From an uncultured Saprospiraceae bacterium (GTDB lineage: Bacteria > Bacteroidota > Bacteroidia > Chitinophagales > Saprospiraceae): 39,954 nucleotides of DNA. Under the pieces are notes generated by a model. That model was not told the origin of the DNA. It saw only the letters and a list, made by a program, of their open reading frames with translations, and ran no database searches. The position numbers and the translations under genes were made by a program. The DNA is taken from positions 1-39,954 of the forward strand of contig CALLXF010000106.1 of assembly GCA_938015805.1 (NCBI GenBank), given 5' to 3'. Of this stretch, positions 8,542 to 17,050 are shown piece after piece (position 1 is the first letter of the stretch; each line of letters starts with the position of its first letter).

Positions 8542-10998
8542 ATGATGACCCAGAGACTATTATACACATCTATCTTACTGCTGTTTACAGCATCTCTTTT
8601 TTCTCAGATACGCGGAAAAATTACGGATACCTCTGGGCAAGTATTACCGTATGCAACGATTTATGTAGAAAACTCTACAGTAGGGACTACTACAAACTTA
8701 GAAGGTGTTTATTCCTTTAATTTAAAATCAGGAACCCATCGTCTTGTGTATCAGTTTGTAGGATATAAATCAGTAGCTAAAACGGTTACCTTAGAGGATG
8801 GTAAAGAGCTTATTCTAGACATTGTCCTAGAAGAAGAAAGTGTTACCTTATCGCAGATAGTAGTCTCTGCAGAAGCGGAAGATCCGGCTTACGCTATTAT
8901 TAGGAAAGCCATTTCTAAGAGGAAATTTTATAAAAATCAGCTAGATCGCTATGCTGTGGACTTATACATAAAAGGTTTAATTAGGACCTTGGATGCTCCT
9001 GAATCTATGATGGGAATGGAAGTAGGGGATATGTCTGGAATTCTCGATTCGACGCGTAACGGTGTAGTGTACCTGTCGGAGTCTAAGTCTAAGCTGTATT
9101 ATAAAAATCCGGACCAATTTAAGGAGGTCATGTACGCCTCTAAAGTAGCTGGTGATATAGATGGTGTCAGTTTTAATCAGTTCTCTGACGCAAATTATTC
9201 TTTCTATGACCAACATATAAATTTTGGAAGGAACCTTCTTTCTCCTATTGCTGATAATGCATTAAAATATTATCGCTATCAGCTAGTCGGTACCACTATA
9301 GATAAGTACGGGCATCAGGTAAATAAAATCAAAGTGAGTCCTAAGTCTAAAAATGATCCTTGTTTTCACGGACTTATTTATATCATGGATGATAGCTGGA
9401 GGATTCATAGTACGGACATGGCTTTTACGGGAGCTGCCTCTAAGGTGATGATATTTGATACGATAAATATTAAGCAGTTATATATTCCGACTGATCAGGA
9501 TAAACCTTGGGTTCTTTTTTCTCAGGTAATGGATTTTAAAATGAGTCTACTCGCTTTTAAATTTAGTGGAACATTTTCCTATTTCTTTTCTAATTATATG
9601 ATAAACGATGCATCTATAGATGGAGTGTTCAGCGATGAGGTATTTAAGATAGAGGCTTCCGCCAATGAAAAAGATTCTTTATTCTGGGAAGCAGAGAGAC
9701 CAGTACCGATTACTTTAGAGGAACGTAATGATTACAAAAAGAAAGATAGCCTAGAGGTTTTATGGAAGTCCGAAACCTATTTAGATTCTGTAGATCGAGT
9801 AAATAATAAGTTTAAGTGGTTTAGTCTTTTAGCGGGTTATACTTATGCAAAGACTTATCATAATCGATACATAACTTTAAAGTCTCCACTTAACACATTA
9901 TCGTTTAATCCATTCCAGGGCTATCGTGTAGCTGCTAATGTCAGATATCGTAAATGGAATAAAAAAGAGACAGCATACTTTACAGTAGAACCTACCGTTA
10001 GTTATGGTTTTTCAGAGAAAAAATGGAGAGGATCGATGCTTATGCAAAAGCTTTTTAATAGTATCGATTATAGTACCATCGCAATAGAGTTAGGTCGGAA
10101 AATTAATCAGCTAAATGAAAACAACCCGATAAATGAGTGGTTTAATTCCTTTTCAAGTTTAATTAAAAAAGAAAATAATTTAAGACTCTTTCAAAAAGAT
10201 TTTATAAGAATTGCAGCAAGAAGAGAAATCTTTAATGGATGGATGGCTAGAGCCAATGTCGAGTATGCTGATAGAATTTCATTATCCCAAACTACAAATC
10301 ATAGTTGGAGAAAAAGAGATGAAGTATATGATCAGATCGCATTCCAGACTTTTGAACCACATAAAACTTTATTTGGTTCAGTACGCGTACGATGGAGACC
10401 AGGACAAAAGTACATGACCTTTGGTGACGAACGAGTATTCCAAAGATCAAAATGGCCCGATTTTTATCTCAATTATAAACGAGCTTTCAAAATAAATGAT
10501 CAGAGTCCCAATTATGATTTTCTAAAATTATCGATGAGAGATCCATACCTCGGAATAGGATTGTGGGGATACTTTTCTTATAATCTAGAGGTCGGTGGAT
10601 TCTTAAAAAAAGACAATGTCCCTTTTATCGATCATTACCATATAGAGGGAAATCCTTTAAACTTTATTCTTAATAGTAATTATTTGAGCAGATTTAAGTC
10701 CGTCGATAATTATCAACTCAGTACAACAGAAAATTTTGGAGTTCTGTTTTCTGAATATCATTTAGATGGCCGATTAATGGATAACATCCCAGGGGTACGT
10801 AACTGGGGAATAAAAACGGTTTTTGGTTTTAATATTGCTAAGATCAATACCGATGAGATAATGGAGGCTTCTATTGGACTTGAGGATATTGGTATCGGTG
10901 GAGTATCACTTTTTAGAGTGGATTATGCATGGTCATTTACGACTACGGACTTATTTAACCATGGTATATATTTTACTTTATCTAATAATATAAACTAG
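8542..10998 (+). CDS. DUF5686 outer-membrane protein with carboxypeptidase-like regulatory domain
   Basis: The 818-residue protein starts with a signal peptide (about residues 1-21, ending LFSQ). It is followed by a carboxypeptidase-regulatory-like beta-sandwich (about 23-105) containing GKITDTSGQVLPYATIYVEN. The rest matches the DUF5686 pattern: PAYAIIRKAISKRKFYKNQ (about 115-133), many aromatic beta-strand segments and a barrel-like end. Family members are outer-membrane proteins of Bacteroidota with unknown substrate. The ATG-ATG pair at 8542 fits the promoter box and signal peptide. It stands alone between the glnII terminator and a convergent small membrane gene. Confidence 0.9.
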   Translation: MMTQRLLYTSILLLFTASLFSQIRGKITDTSGQVLPYATIYVENSTVGTTTNLEGVYSFNLKSGTHRLVYQFVGYKSVAKTVTLEDGKELILDIVLEEESVTLSQIVVSAEAEDPAYAIIRKAISKRKFYKNQLDRYAVDLYIKGLIRTLDAPESMMGMEVGDMSGILDSTRNGVVYLSESKSKLYYKNPDQFKEVMYASKVAGDIDGVSFNQFSDANYSFYDQHINFGRNLLSPIADNALKYYRYQLVGTTIDKYGHQVNKIKVSPKSKNDPCFHGLIYIMDDSWRIHSTDMAFTGAASKVMIFDTINIKQLYIPTDQDKPWVLFSQVMDFKMSLLAFKFSGTFSYFFSNYMINDASIDGVFSDEVFKIEASANEKDSLFWEAERPVPITLEERNDYKKKDSLEVLWKSETYLDSVDRVNNKFKWFSLLAGYTYAKTYHNRYITLKSPLNTLSFNPFQGYRVAANVRYRKWNKKETAYFTVEPTVSYGFSEKKWRGSMLMQKLFNSIDYSTIAIELGRKINQLNENNPINEWFNSFSSLIKKENNLRLFQKDFIRIAARREIFNGWMARANVEYADRISLSQTTNHSWRKRDEVYDQIAFQTFEPHKTLFGSVRVRWRPGQKYMTFGDERVFQRSKWPDFYLNYKRAFKINDQSPNYDFLKLSMRDPYLGIGLWGYFSYNLEVGGFLKKDNVPFIDHYHIEGNPLNFILNSNYLSRFKSVDNYQLSTTENFGVLFSEYHLDGRLMDNIPGVRNWGIKTVFGFNIAKINTDEIMEASIGLEDIGIGGVSLFRVDYAWSFTTTDLFNHGIYFTLSNNIN

Positions 10999-11028
10999 GC
11001 AGATACAGATTTTAAAACATGATATTTA

Positions 11029-11244
11029 TTAGGTCTCTTCTCTATCTTCTGATATGGTCTTTGTAAGGTAGACCATCATCAGGCCTACTATAATAAGAGA
11101 AAGTTTTACGACCAGTCCTACAGTGGCGTTATCATCCACAAAAGACAAAAACGAAAGTCGCAATCCGATAAGACTTAAAACTAAGGCGATAACACCTGTA
11201 AAGAACATTAAAAAACCGACAATAGTAAATACTGAACTTTTCAT
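11029..11244 (-). CDS. small two-helix membrane protein
   Basis: The 71-residue product consists of two hydrophobic segments (about residues 5-33 and 42-61) joined by a short polar loop, and a charged C-terminus (SEDREET). It starts at an ATG and converges on the DUF5686 gene with about 30 bases between stops. The function is unknown. It is small enough to be a chance frame, but the clean hairpin topology makes a real gene more likely. Confidence 0.6.
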   Translation of the reverse strand: MKSSVFTIVGFLMFFTGVIALVLSLIGLRLSFLSFVDDNATVGLVVKLSLIIVGLMMVYLTKTISEDREET

Positions 11245-11288
11245 TTAACAAAGATGGTAAAGAAATTTGTTATTCACGGTGACAAATA

Positions 11289-11348
11289 ATGAATGTCCTT
11301 TCTAATGGCATATTTATTTTATTTAATTTGCTGAGGTATTTAAAATAA
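11289..11348 (+). CDS. possible 19-codon leader ORF ahead of the sigma gene
   Basis: An ATG at 11289 opens a 19-residue hydrophobic frame that stops at TAA 11346-11348. Its last codons read TAT TTA AAA TAA, so bases 11339-11345 form the heptamer T TTA AAA, an X XXY YYZ slip site in the correct phase. A -1 slip would enter the sigma frame exactly at ATA 11345. The stop also overlaps that ATA. Translational coupling or frameshifting is inferred, and the ORF could be accidental. Confidence 0.3.
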   Translation: MNVLSNGIFILFNLLRYLK

Positions 11349-11845
11349 GCCGTATCAATAAGAATCAATATAAAGAACTCTTTGATGAGTATTATAATCC
11401 ACTTTGCAATTTTGCATTGAGGTACTTAAATAATGCTGCTGTAGCAGAGGATACTGTACAAGATGTCTTTGTTAAGATATGGATGAAGCGTGGAGAAATA
11501 GATATGGATAAAAATCCTAAATCATTTTTATTCCAAAGTGTAAAAAACAGAGCAATAGAAATTATCCGTAAAGACAAGCTAGATAGTACCTATAGAGCAA
11601 AGAATTTAAGAAAATTAGAAGAAATAGATGATATAAATTACGAGGCGGAACGCTATGTGATGATGGAACGGATATATGCTTCAATACGACAATTACCGCC
11701 TAAATGCCAGAAAGTTTTTACTCTGAGTAAGGTTAATGGCCTAACTTATAGCGAAATTGCAGAAGAATTAGAAATATCTGTCAAAACAGTGGAAAACCAA
11801 ATAGGAAGATCATTAAGAATATTAAGAGAAAAATTGAGTATTTAG
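11345..11845 (+). CDS. ECF-type RNA polymerase sigma-70 factor (start codon uncertain)
   Basis: Region 2 (YKELFDEYYNPLCNFA then EDTVQDVFVKIW) and region 4 (LPPKCQKVFTLSKVNGLTY, then EIAEELEISVKTVENQI) are complete, so this is a group 4 sigma factor that should direct transcription of the downstream receptor locus. Conserved region 2.1 extends at least to base 11363, but the open frame upstream (from 11327) has no ATG, GTG or TTG. The first such codon is TTG 11417, which would delete part of region 2. An AUA at 11345, 8 bases after GAGG, is the simplest candidate; a -1 frameshift from the leader ORF or a sequence error are alternatives. The FecR gene begins 4 bases after the stop. Confidence 0.85.
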   Translation: MSRINKNQYKELFDEYYNPLCNFALRYLNNAAVAEDTVQDVFVKIWMKRGEIDMDKNPKSFLFQSVKNRAIEIIRKDKLDSTYRAKNLRKLEEIDDINYEAERYVMMERIYASIRQLPPKCQKVFTLSKVNGLTYSEIAEELEISVKTVENQIGRSLRILREKLSI

Positions 11846-11849
11846 GGTT

Positions 11850-12815
11850 ATGAATTTGGATAATATTATAGCAAGATTACTATCAAGCGATGCCACTAAG
11901 GAAGAGCTACAGCAAATCGAAGAATGGACACTAGAGTCTAAAGAAAACGCTGAAGCACTAAGAGAGATGAAAGAGATCTGGGATAAAACAGAAAATATGT
12001 CTAATTACAAAGATTTCCAAACGGACAAAGCATGGATGAAAGTCAATGCTCAAATTGTTACTGAAGAATTAAAAGTTCCTGTAAAGAAAACATCAATTTT
12101 TAGGAGGATGTTACCATTGGCGGCAAGCCTCGTACTCCTGATAGCTTGTGTTTTTGCTTTCAAGTTTATGACTTCTACAGATAGTACTCCTGAACAATTT
12201 AGCTCGTTAGATACGATAAAGGAGTTAACACTAGAGGACCGATCCTCACTTACTTTAGATAAAAATAGTAAGCTTACGATACTTAGCGATTTTGAAAAAG
12301 AAAGATTGATGAGAGTAGATGGTAGATCTTATTTTGAAGTAGCTACAGATAAAAAACGTCCGTTTATAGTAAAAACGCACCATGGAGACATCAGAGTAAC
12401 GGGTACTAAATTTACCGTCGATACAAAACCAAATAAGACAGAGATATTTTTACATGAGGGTAGTATCCAGTATACTTTTAATGGGCGACTTATAGATCTC
12501 GAGGCTTCAGAAGCCATCAATATAGAAAAGGGAGAGCTGGTTAAATATAGACATGTGGATCATAATATCGAAAGCTGGAGATCAGGTAAACTTGTTTTCG
12601 CAGACCAGCGAATAGAAAATGTTTTTAAAAGTTTGTCCAGGCATTTTAATATACAAATAGATGTTACAGCTGTAAACGTAAACATAGATTGTCCACTTAC
12701 TTCTAGTTTTGAAGACCTGACTCTTGTAGAAATCCTAGACGAGCTAAAGGTTCTATTTAAGTTAGACTATGAAAGTCATAAAGGCAAAATGGTCATTAAG
12801 AATTTATCTTGTTAA
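11850..12815 (+). CDS. FecR-family anti-sigma/regulatory membrane protein
   Basis: The 321-residue protein has a cytosolic N-terminal segment with the sigma-contact region (about 1-85), one transmembrane helix (about 90-110, PLAASLVLLIACVFAF) and a periplasmic FecR domain. The domain includes DRSSLTLDKNSKLTI, RSYFEVATDKKRPFIVKT and GTKFTVDT, then a C-terminal STN-like segment (ILDELKVLFKLDYE). In known systems FecR relays substrate binding at the TonB receptor to the ECF sigma factor. The arrangement sigma - FecR - STN-containing receptor is exactly that layout, and the 4-base spacing to the sigma gene indicates co-translation. Confidence 0.93.
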   Translation: MNLDNIIARLLSSDATKEELQQIEEWTLESKENAEALREMKEIWDKTENMSNYKDFQTDKAWMKVNAQIVTEELKVPVKKTSIFRRMLPLAASLVLLIACVFAFKFMTSTDSTPEQFSSLDTIKELTLEDRSSLTLDKNSKLTILSDFEKERLMRVDGRSYFEVATDKKRPFIVKTHHGDIRVTGTKFTVDTKPNKTEIFLHEGSIQYTFNGRLIDLEASEAINIEKGELVKYRHVDHNIESWRSGKLVFADQRIENVFKSLSRHFNIQIDVTAVNVNIDCPLTSSFEDLTLVEILDELKVLFKLDYESHKGKMVIKNLSC

Positions 12816-12936
12816 AAAGCATTTCTCCAGCGTAATACGTTTTAGACTTAAACCACAAAGACTGGGATTACTATAATTAAGGATTTTAGTACCTCCACTG
12901 TTTGTTGCTCGGTTGTTTATTATGTAACTTAAATGC

Positions 12937-15576
12937 ATGGCTCGTTATTCTGGTCTTTTATTATTTCTGATACTTTTTTTTTCAGTTACGCAGATACATT
13001 CGCAAAAGCGTATACTAGAAGAAAATGTAAAACTACCGGTTAGATCCGCCACGGTTCTAGATCACTTAACCGCAATAGAAAACCTTAGTACGGCAAATTT
13101 TACATACAGCTCCAGTTATTTAGATTTAGAAAAAGTAGTTAATGTCAGCCGCTTAAACCAGAGTGTAAAGGAGCATTTAATAGAAATACTTAAGGATCAA
13201 AATATAAAATTTACTTCTACTAGAAATAGAATCGTGCTCAGTCGCGGCAGTAAAAAGTATCAGCTCATCGGAGTTGTTTATGATGATTTTTTAAAAGAAG
13301 GATTACTCGGAGTACATGTGTATAATAGAACTGATAATCATGCTGTTGTAACTGATGAGGATGGATACTTTACTTTGTCCTCTAAAGAATCATCGGTGGA
13401 GTTAGAGTTTTCTTATTTTGGTTATGACGAACTGTCAATAAAAGTCTCTATAGAAAAAGGGATCACTCCGTTTTATTTAAAGAGTGGGCAACTCATTCCA
13501 GCAGTTTTAATTACAGAAAAAGGGATCGATAATTCTATTCCCAGTACCCCCATAAGACATGTCATACAGCCTATTAATATAGGGTCGTTTTCTAATTTTT
13601 TAGGTGATAATAGTATTTCAGAAGAAATTAAAAATCTACCATTTGTACAATCTGGTAATGAAGGCGAATCAGGTTTTCATGTTAGAGGCGGCGGTGTGGA
13701 TCAGAACTTGTTTTTATATGAGGGTGTACCCATGTACGAGAGCAATCATACGGCTGGATTATCTTCTATACTTATAACCGATGCAGTTAAAGAAGTGTCT
13801 GTTTTTGCAGAAAGCCTTCCGGCTAGATACGGAGGTAGGCTATCTTCCGTAATTGATGTTAAGCTTAAATCAGGAAAGTCAGATAGTATAGTCGGGAGTA
13901 GTTCTCTAGGATTAACTGGAGCTAATTTTTATTTAAGTGGACCACTGACCAAAGACAAAAAATTACTTTTTAATGTTTCAGGTCGTTTATCTCTTATTCA
14001 TTTATACATTGAACCCATATTAAGAAGTGCGTTTAGTTATGATAGTTCTAACTTAAACTATAACGATTTTAATGCTAAGCTTACGTATCAGTTTGGGCCG
14101 TCGCATACATTATCCGTCTTTGGTTATTCTGGAAAGGACCAACTGGAGTTAAATAGGACTACAGTATCCACGGATGTTGAGAACTTTAGATCTTTTGCAA
14201 ACGAGGATAGAAATCAGATAGGATGGGGTAATAATCTCTTGGCTTTGAATTATACAAATTTGCTTAGTGATAAAATGGTTTTGAAAACTCATTTTAGTAC
14301 ACTTAACTATAAATTTACATCTAGAGGAAGTTATCGTTTTGTAGAGTCAGTTATGGACTCTGTCATTAGAAATAACGAGGTAGACATTATCAGCTTTTCT
14401 AGTATTAGAGATTATAATAGTTTTGCAGATTTATCTTACTATCATTCTGATAATATAAATTATAAGGTGGGATTAGGACGATCTATTCATAATTATAGTC
14501 CGACGATCCGTCAAAGTTCCTCGATTTCAGAAGATATTTCAGGTCAGTTTGAGGATGGAGATTCTAGCATACTTGTAAAGGATCAGTTTTTATACGCTGA
14601 GGCAACGATAACACCATTTGAGTCATTACGCATTAACACAGGAGTGAGATTATCCGACTATGAGGTAAGAGGAGAAAACTACTCTTTTACAGAGCCTCGT
14701 ATAGAAATAGGATATTCTCCTTATAATGGCCACCAGATAGGTCTCTCATATGCTCAGATGGTTCAGTATGTTCATCTGTTAGTGAGTCCGAGCACAGGTA
14801 TACCTTCGGATTTATGGGTTCCTAGTACCGATAAGATAGAACCCGAATTTGGCCAACAAGTTTCGTTGTCTTACACATTTTTTGTAAAGGATAATTTCAA
14901 AATAAAATTAGGTGGGTATCGTAAAACGATGGATAATCTCTTAGAATATTCTAACCCTACTGATCTATTTTATTCAGTAATAAATGAGGAAGAGTTTATT
15001 CCTATTTTCACTACTAGTAATGAGTGGGAAAGGAGAGTGACTTCAGGAAGTGGCCGATCTCATGGTTTTGAGGTCGGGTTAGAGAAGGCTTTCGCCAATG
15101 TTAAATTTAATTTTAATTATGCCTACAATAAAACAACGAGATCTTTTGCTATCATTGATGACGGAGAGGAGTTTCCTTATAAGTATGATCGTACGCATGA
15201 TATCAATACATCGCTATTATACAATTTAGGAGATCACTGGGACTTTGCTGCTAAATGGGTTTATGGAACGGGAAATACATTTACCCTTGCGACAGAGCAG
15301 TTTCTTACCGCTGAAAATGCGATATTTCTTAGACCATCAAAAAGGAATAATTTTAGACATCTTCCATTCCATCACTTGGATGTAAACGTTAATTACATTT
15401 TCGTTTTTAAAGGGATGGCTTGTCGTTTAAGTATGGGTGTATATAATGCTTACAATCGACTTAATCCATATTATATTTACCTTTATCAAGACCCTTTACA
15501 GGCTTCTAAAACGAGGACTAGGCAAGTGAGTTTGTTTCCGGTGATTCCTCATATCGGGATTAAAATGAGTTGGTAA
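12937..15576 (+). CDS. TonB-dependent outer-membrane receptor with N-terminal STN signalling domain
   Basis: This 879-residue receptor has a signal peptide (about 1-22, ending IHSQ). An STN-type signalling domain follows (about 30-108, with SVKEHLIEILKDQNIKFTST), then a carboxypeptidase-like domain (about 110-190). The plug contains VRGGGVDQNLFLYEGVP and LPARYGGRLSSVIDV. A 22-strand-type barrel ends in IGIKMSW. With the upstream sigma and FecR genes it forms a cell-surface signalling and uptake unit; the substrate (siderophore or other) is not visible. It shares plug and barrel motifs with the second receptor in this window, which lacks the STN domain. There is no obvious terminator after the stop. 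Confidence 0.95.
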   Translation: MARYSGLLLFLILFFSVTQIHSQKRILEENVKLPVRSATVLDHLTAIENLSTANFTYSSSYLDLEKVVNVSRLNQSVKEHLIEILKDQNIKFTSTRNRIVLSRGSKKYQLIGVVYDDFLKEGLLGVHVYNRTDNHAVVTDEDGYFTLSSKESSVELEFSYFGYDELSIKVSIEKGITPFYLKSGQLIPAVLITEKGIDNSIPSTPIRHVIQPINIGSFSNFLGDNSISEEIKNLPFVQSGNEGESGFHVRGGGVDQNLFLYEGVPMYESNHTAGLSSILITDAVKEVSVFAESLPARYGGRLSSVIDVKLKSGKSDSIVGSSSLGLTGANFYLSGPLTKDKKLLFNVSGRLSLIHLYIEPILRSAFSYDSSNLNYNDFNAKLTYQFGPSHTLSVFGYSGKDQLELNRTTVSTDVENFRSFANEDRNQIGWGNNLLALNYTNLLSDKMVLKTHFSTLNYKFTSRGSYRFVESVMDSVIRNNEVDIISFSSIRDYNSFADLSYYHSDNINYKVGLGRSIHNYSPTIRQSSSISEDISGQFEDGDSSILVKDQFLYAEATITPFESLRINTGVRLSDYEVRGENYSFTEPRIEIGYSPYNGHQIGLSYAQMVQYVHLLVSPSTGIPSDLWVPSTDKIEPEFGQQVSLSYTFFVKDNFKIKLGGYRKTMDNLLEYSNPTDLFYSVINEEEFIPIFTTSNEWERRVTSGSGRSHGFEVGLEKAFANVKFNFNYAYNKTTRSFAIIDDGEEFPYKYDRTHDINTSLLYNLGDHWDFAAKWVYGTGNTFTLATEQFLTAENAIFLRPSKRNNFRHLPFHHLDVNVNYIFVFKGMACRLSMGVYNAYNRLNPYYIYLYQDPLQASKTRTRQVSLFPVIPHIGIKMSW

Positions 15577-15653
15577 ATATTCTCTAATTTTCTGTAATAG
15601 AGTAGGGGTATTGTCTTAACAGTTCGTAGTACAGTTAAGTACTTAAATTATTA

Positions 15654-15782
15654 ATGGATCATTTAGAGATAACAGATATTCTTGAGTCGGGATACGCCGA
15701 TATTAAGCGTTTTAATACTGATGATGCCTGGGAGCAAATAATATTAAGATTAAAGGCTGATAATCCTTGCTTTAAAGAATAA
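15654..15782 (+). pseudogene. 42-residue FecR-like N-terminal fragment
   Basis: A short ATG frame ends at TAA 15780-15782. Its last half reads RFNTDDAWEQIILRL, which lines up with FQTDKAWMKVNAQI in the nearby FecR protein, and EITDILES lines up with EMKEIWDK there. It therefore looks like residues of about 36-75 of a FecR protein without the membrane and FecR domains. It could be the remnant of a duplicated FecR gene or a tiny stand-alone sigma-binding peptide. Confidence 0.45.
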
Positions 15783-15793
15783 TGTTTTGCAAC

Positions 15794-15819
15794 GCAGTCT
15801 GGACTGCATTTTAATTTTT
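15794..15819 (+). terminator. Probable terminator after receptor/FecR-like ORF
   Basis: A perfect inverted repeat GCAGTC-TG-GACTGC (15794-15807) is followed by the T-rich run ATTTTAATTTTT. The loop would have to open to four bases, leaving a five-pair stem, so termination strength is uncertain. Its position, 12 bases after a stop and just before a promoter, supports the call. Confidence 0.5.
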
Positions 15820-15847
15820 GATTTGCGATTGTAATACCGTATATTTA
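15815..15847 (+). promoter_or_regulatory. Bacteroidota-type promoter for the first DUF4249 gene
   Basis: TTTTTG (15815-15820) and TATATTTA (15840-15847) are separated by exactly 19 bases, the usual spacing of -33 TTG and -7 TAnnTTTG in this phylum. The -7 box has seven of eight matches. The predicted start near 15854 precedes the ATG at 15866, so the DUF4249 gene may be transcribed apart from the receptor. Confidence 0.55.
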
Positions 15848-15865
15848 GTTTTATTGTTTAAAGCA

Positions 15866-16816
15866 ATGAAACTATTAAGCTACATAATCGCTATTGGCAT
15901 CACTCTGATGCTTATCTCCTGTCAAAAGGATATCGATTTAGATTTTCAAAATTTCGAATCCAATCTTGTTGTAAATGGAATATTTAATTCGGAAGACCAG
16001 TGGAAGGTAGATGTTTCTAGTTCAGCAAATTTACTAGATGTAAATTCCTACATCCAAAAAATAGATGATGCTTATGTAACCATTCAGGATTTAAATTCAG
16101 GGGAAGTTATAGAATTAGTGCACACGATTGCTCCGAGCAATAAAGGATCCTATTACTCGGCTTCTGTTCCTAAGGAGTTTGTAGATTACAAATTAAGTGT
16201 AGAGAAAGAAGGCTATAAAACAGCAACAGCAATAAACGCCATTCCCTCCGAAATAGATGTAGTTTTTTTAGACACGTCTTTAGTAGAGGTAGAAGGAGAG
16301 TTAGCTCTTAAAGTGGATTTTAAAATCAACGATAATGGAGATGAAGAAAATTTCTATGTCTGGGATTTGCTGTATAATAAAGAAGAGGAACAGTTCCAAG
16401 GTGGAGGAGGAACGATTACATCAGGAATTCTTCCATCTGATCTAGGAGCGACATTAGAATCTGTAGATGATAACGCAGAGATTTTGAACGAGGAAAGTAA
16501 TGTCCAGTCTAAGCTGTTTATTTCGGATCATACGTTTAATGGAGCAGAGTATAACACAACATTTTTAACGTATAATGATAATATCGTTTCTAGTTCTAAT
16601 CCGGGTAGCCCTAATCAGTCAGCAGATTTAGAATTACAGCTAAGAGTATTGGCGGTAAGTAGAGATTTATATGATTACTTAAAATCTCTGGAAGCTTCTT
16701 ACCGATCCCAAAATATCAATACCAGTAATATCAATCCAGTAGATATAGATTTTAATGTAGATGGGGGACTAGGTATTTTTGGGGCTTATAAAATGCATAT
16801 CATAGATATCAAGTAA
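15866..16816 (+). CDS. DUF4249 family lipoprotein
   Basis: From the ATG at 15866 the 316-residue product begins with a lipoprotein signal ending LMLISC (Cys at about residue 19). It continues with FESNLVVNGIFNSEDQWKVDVSSS, the pattern of DUF4249, a surface or periplasmic lipoprotein usually encoded beside TonB-dependent receptors. A possible TTG at 15818 would add 16 residues before the signal peptide and is rejected. It pairs with the upstream receptor and is a paralogue of the second DUF4249 gene in this window. The biochemical role is unknown; it may assist substrate capture. Confidence 0.9.
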   Translation: MKLLSYIIAIGITLMLISCQKDIDLDFQNFESNLVVNGIFNSEDQWKVDVSSSANLLDVNSYIQKIDDAYVTIQDLNSGEVIELVHTIAPSNKGSYYSASVPKEFVDYKLSVEKEGYKTATAINAIPSEIDVVFLDTSLVEVEGELALKVDFKINDNGDEENFYVWDLLYNKEEEQFQGGGGTITSGILPSDLGATLESVDDNAEILNEESNVQSKLFISDHTFNGAEYNTTFLTYNDNIVSSSNPGSPNQSADLELQLRVLAVSRDLYDYLKSLEASYRSQNINTSNINPVDIDFNVDGGLGIFGAYKMHIIDIK

Positions 16817-16985
16817 CGCTATTCTTATCTGATTCTGTAGGATAAAACCAATTACATAAACATAAATCAAACCATTATCACGTATGACTACTCTTAAATT
16901 GTAAGGGATCCTTTTAGTATGTGATATTTTTTAAGCCTATTTGATTTATAAACGTTTCAGTTATTTCAAGGAAAATTAGGTAGAA

Positions 16986-17017
16986 TTTTGGATAAGCTTT
17001 TAGCTTAGTTATAATTG
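16986..17017 (+). promoter_or_regulatory. Promoter of the MBL-fold gene
   Basis: TTTTG (16986-16990) and TATAATTG (17010-17017, seven of eight matches to TAnnTTTG) are 19 bases apart, matching the Bacteroidota promoter spacing. Transcription would begin near 17024, leaving a leader of about 27 bases before ATG 17051. Confidence 0.6.
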
Positions 17018-17050
17018 CATTCTTAACTATGTAAATAAATTAGAATTTAT

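Noticed and set aside
11417-11419. TTG as start of the ECF sigma gene
   Set aside because: It would remove conserved region 2.1 residues (YKELFDEYYNPLCNFA) that are clearly encoded just upstream in frame.
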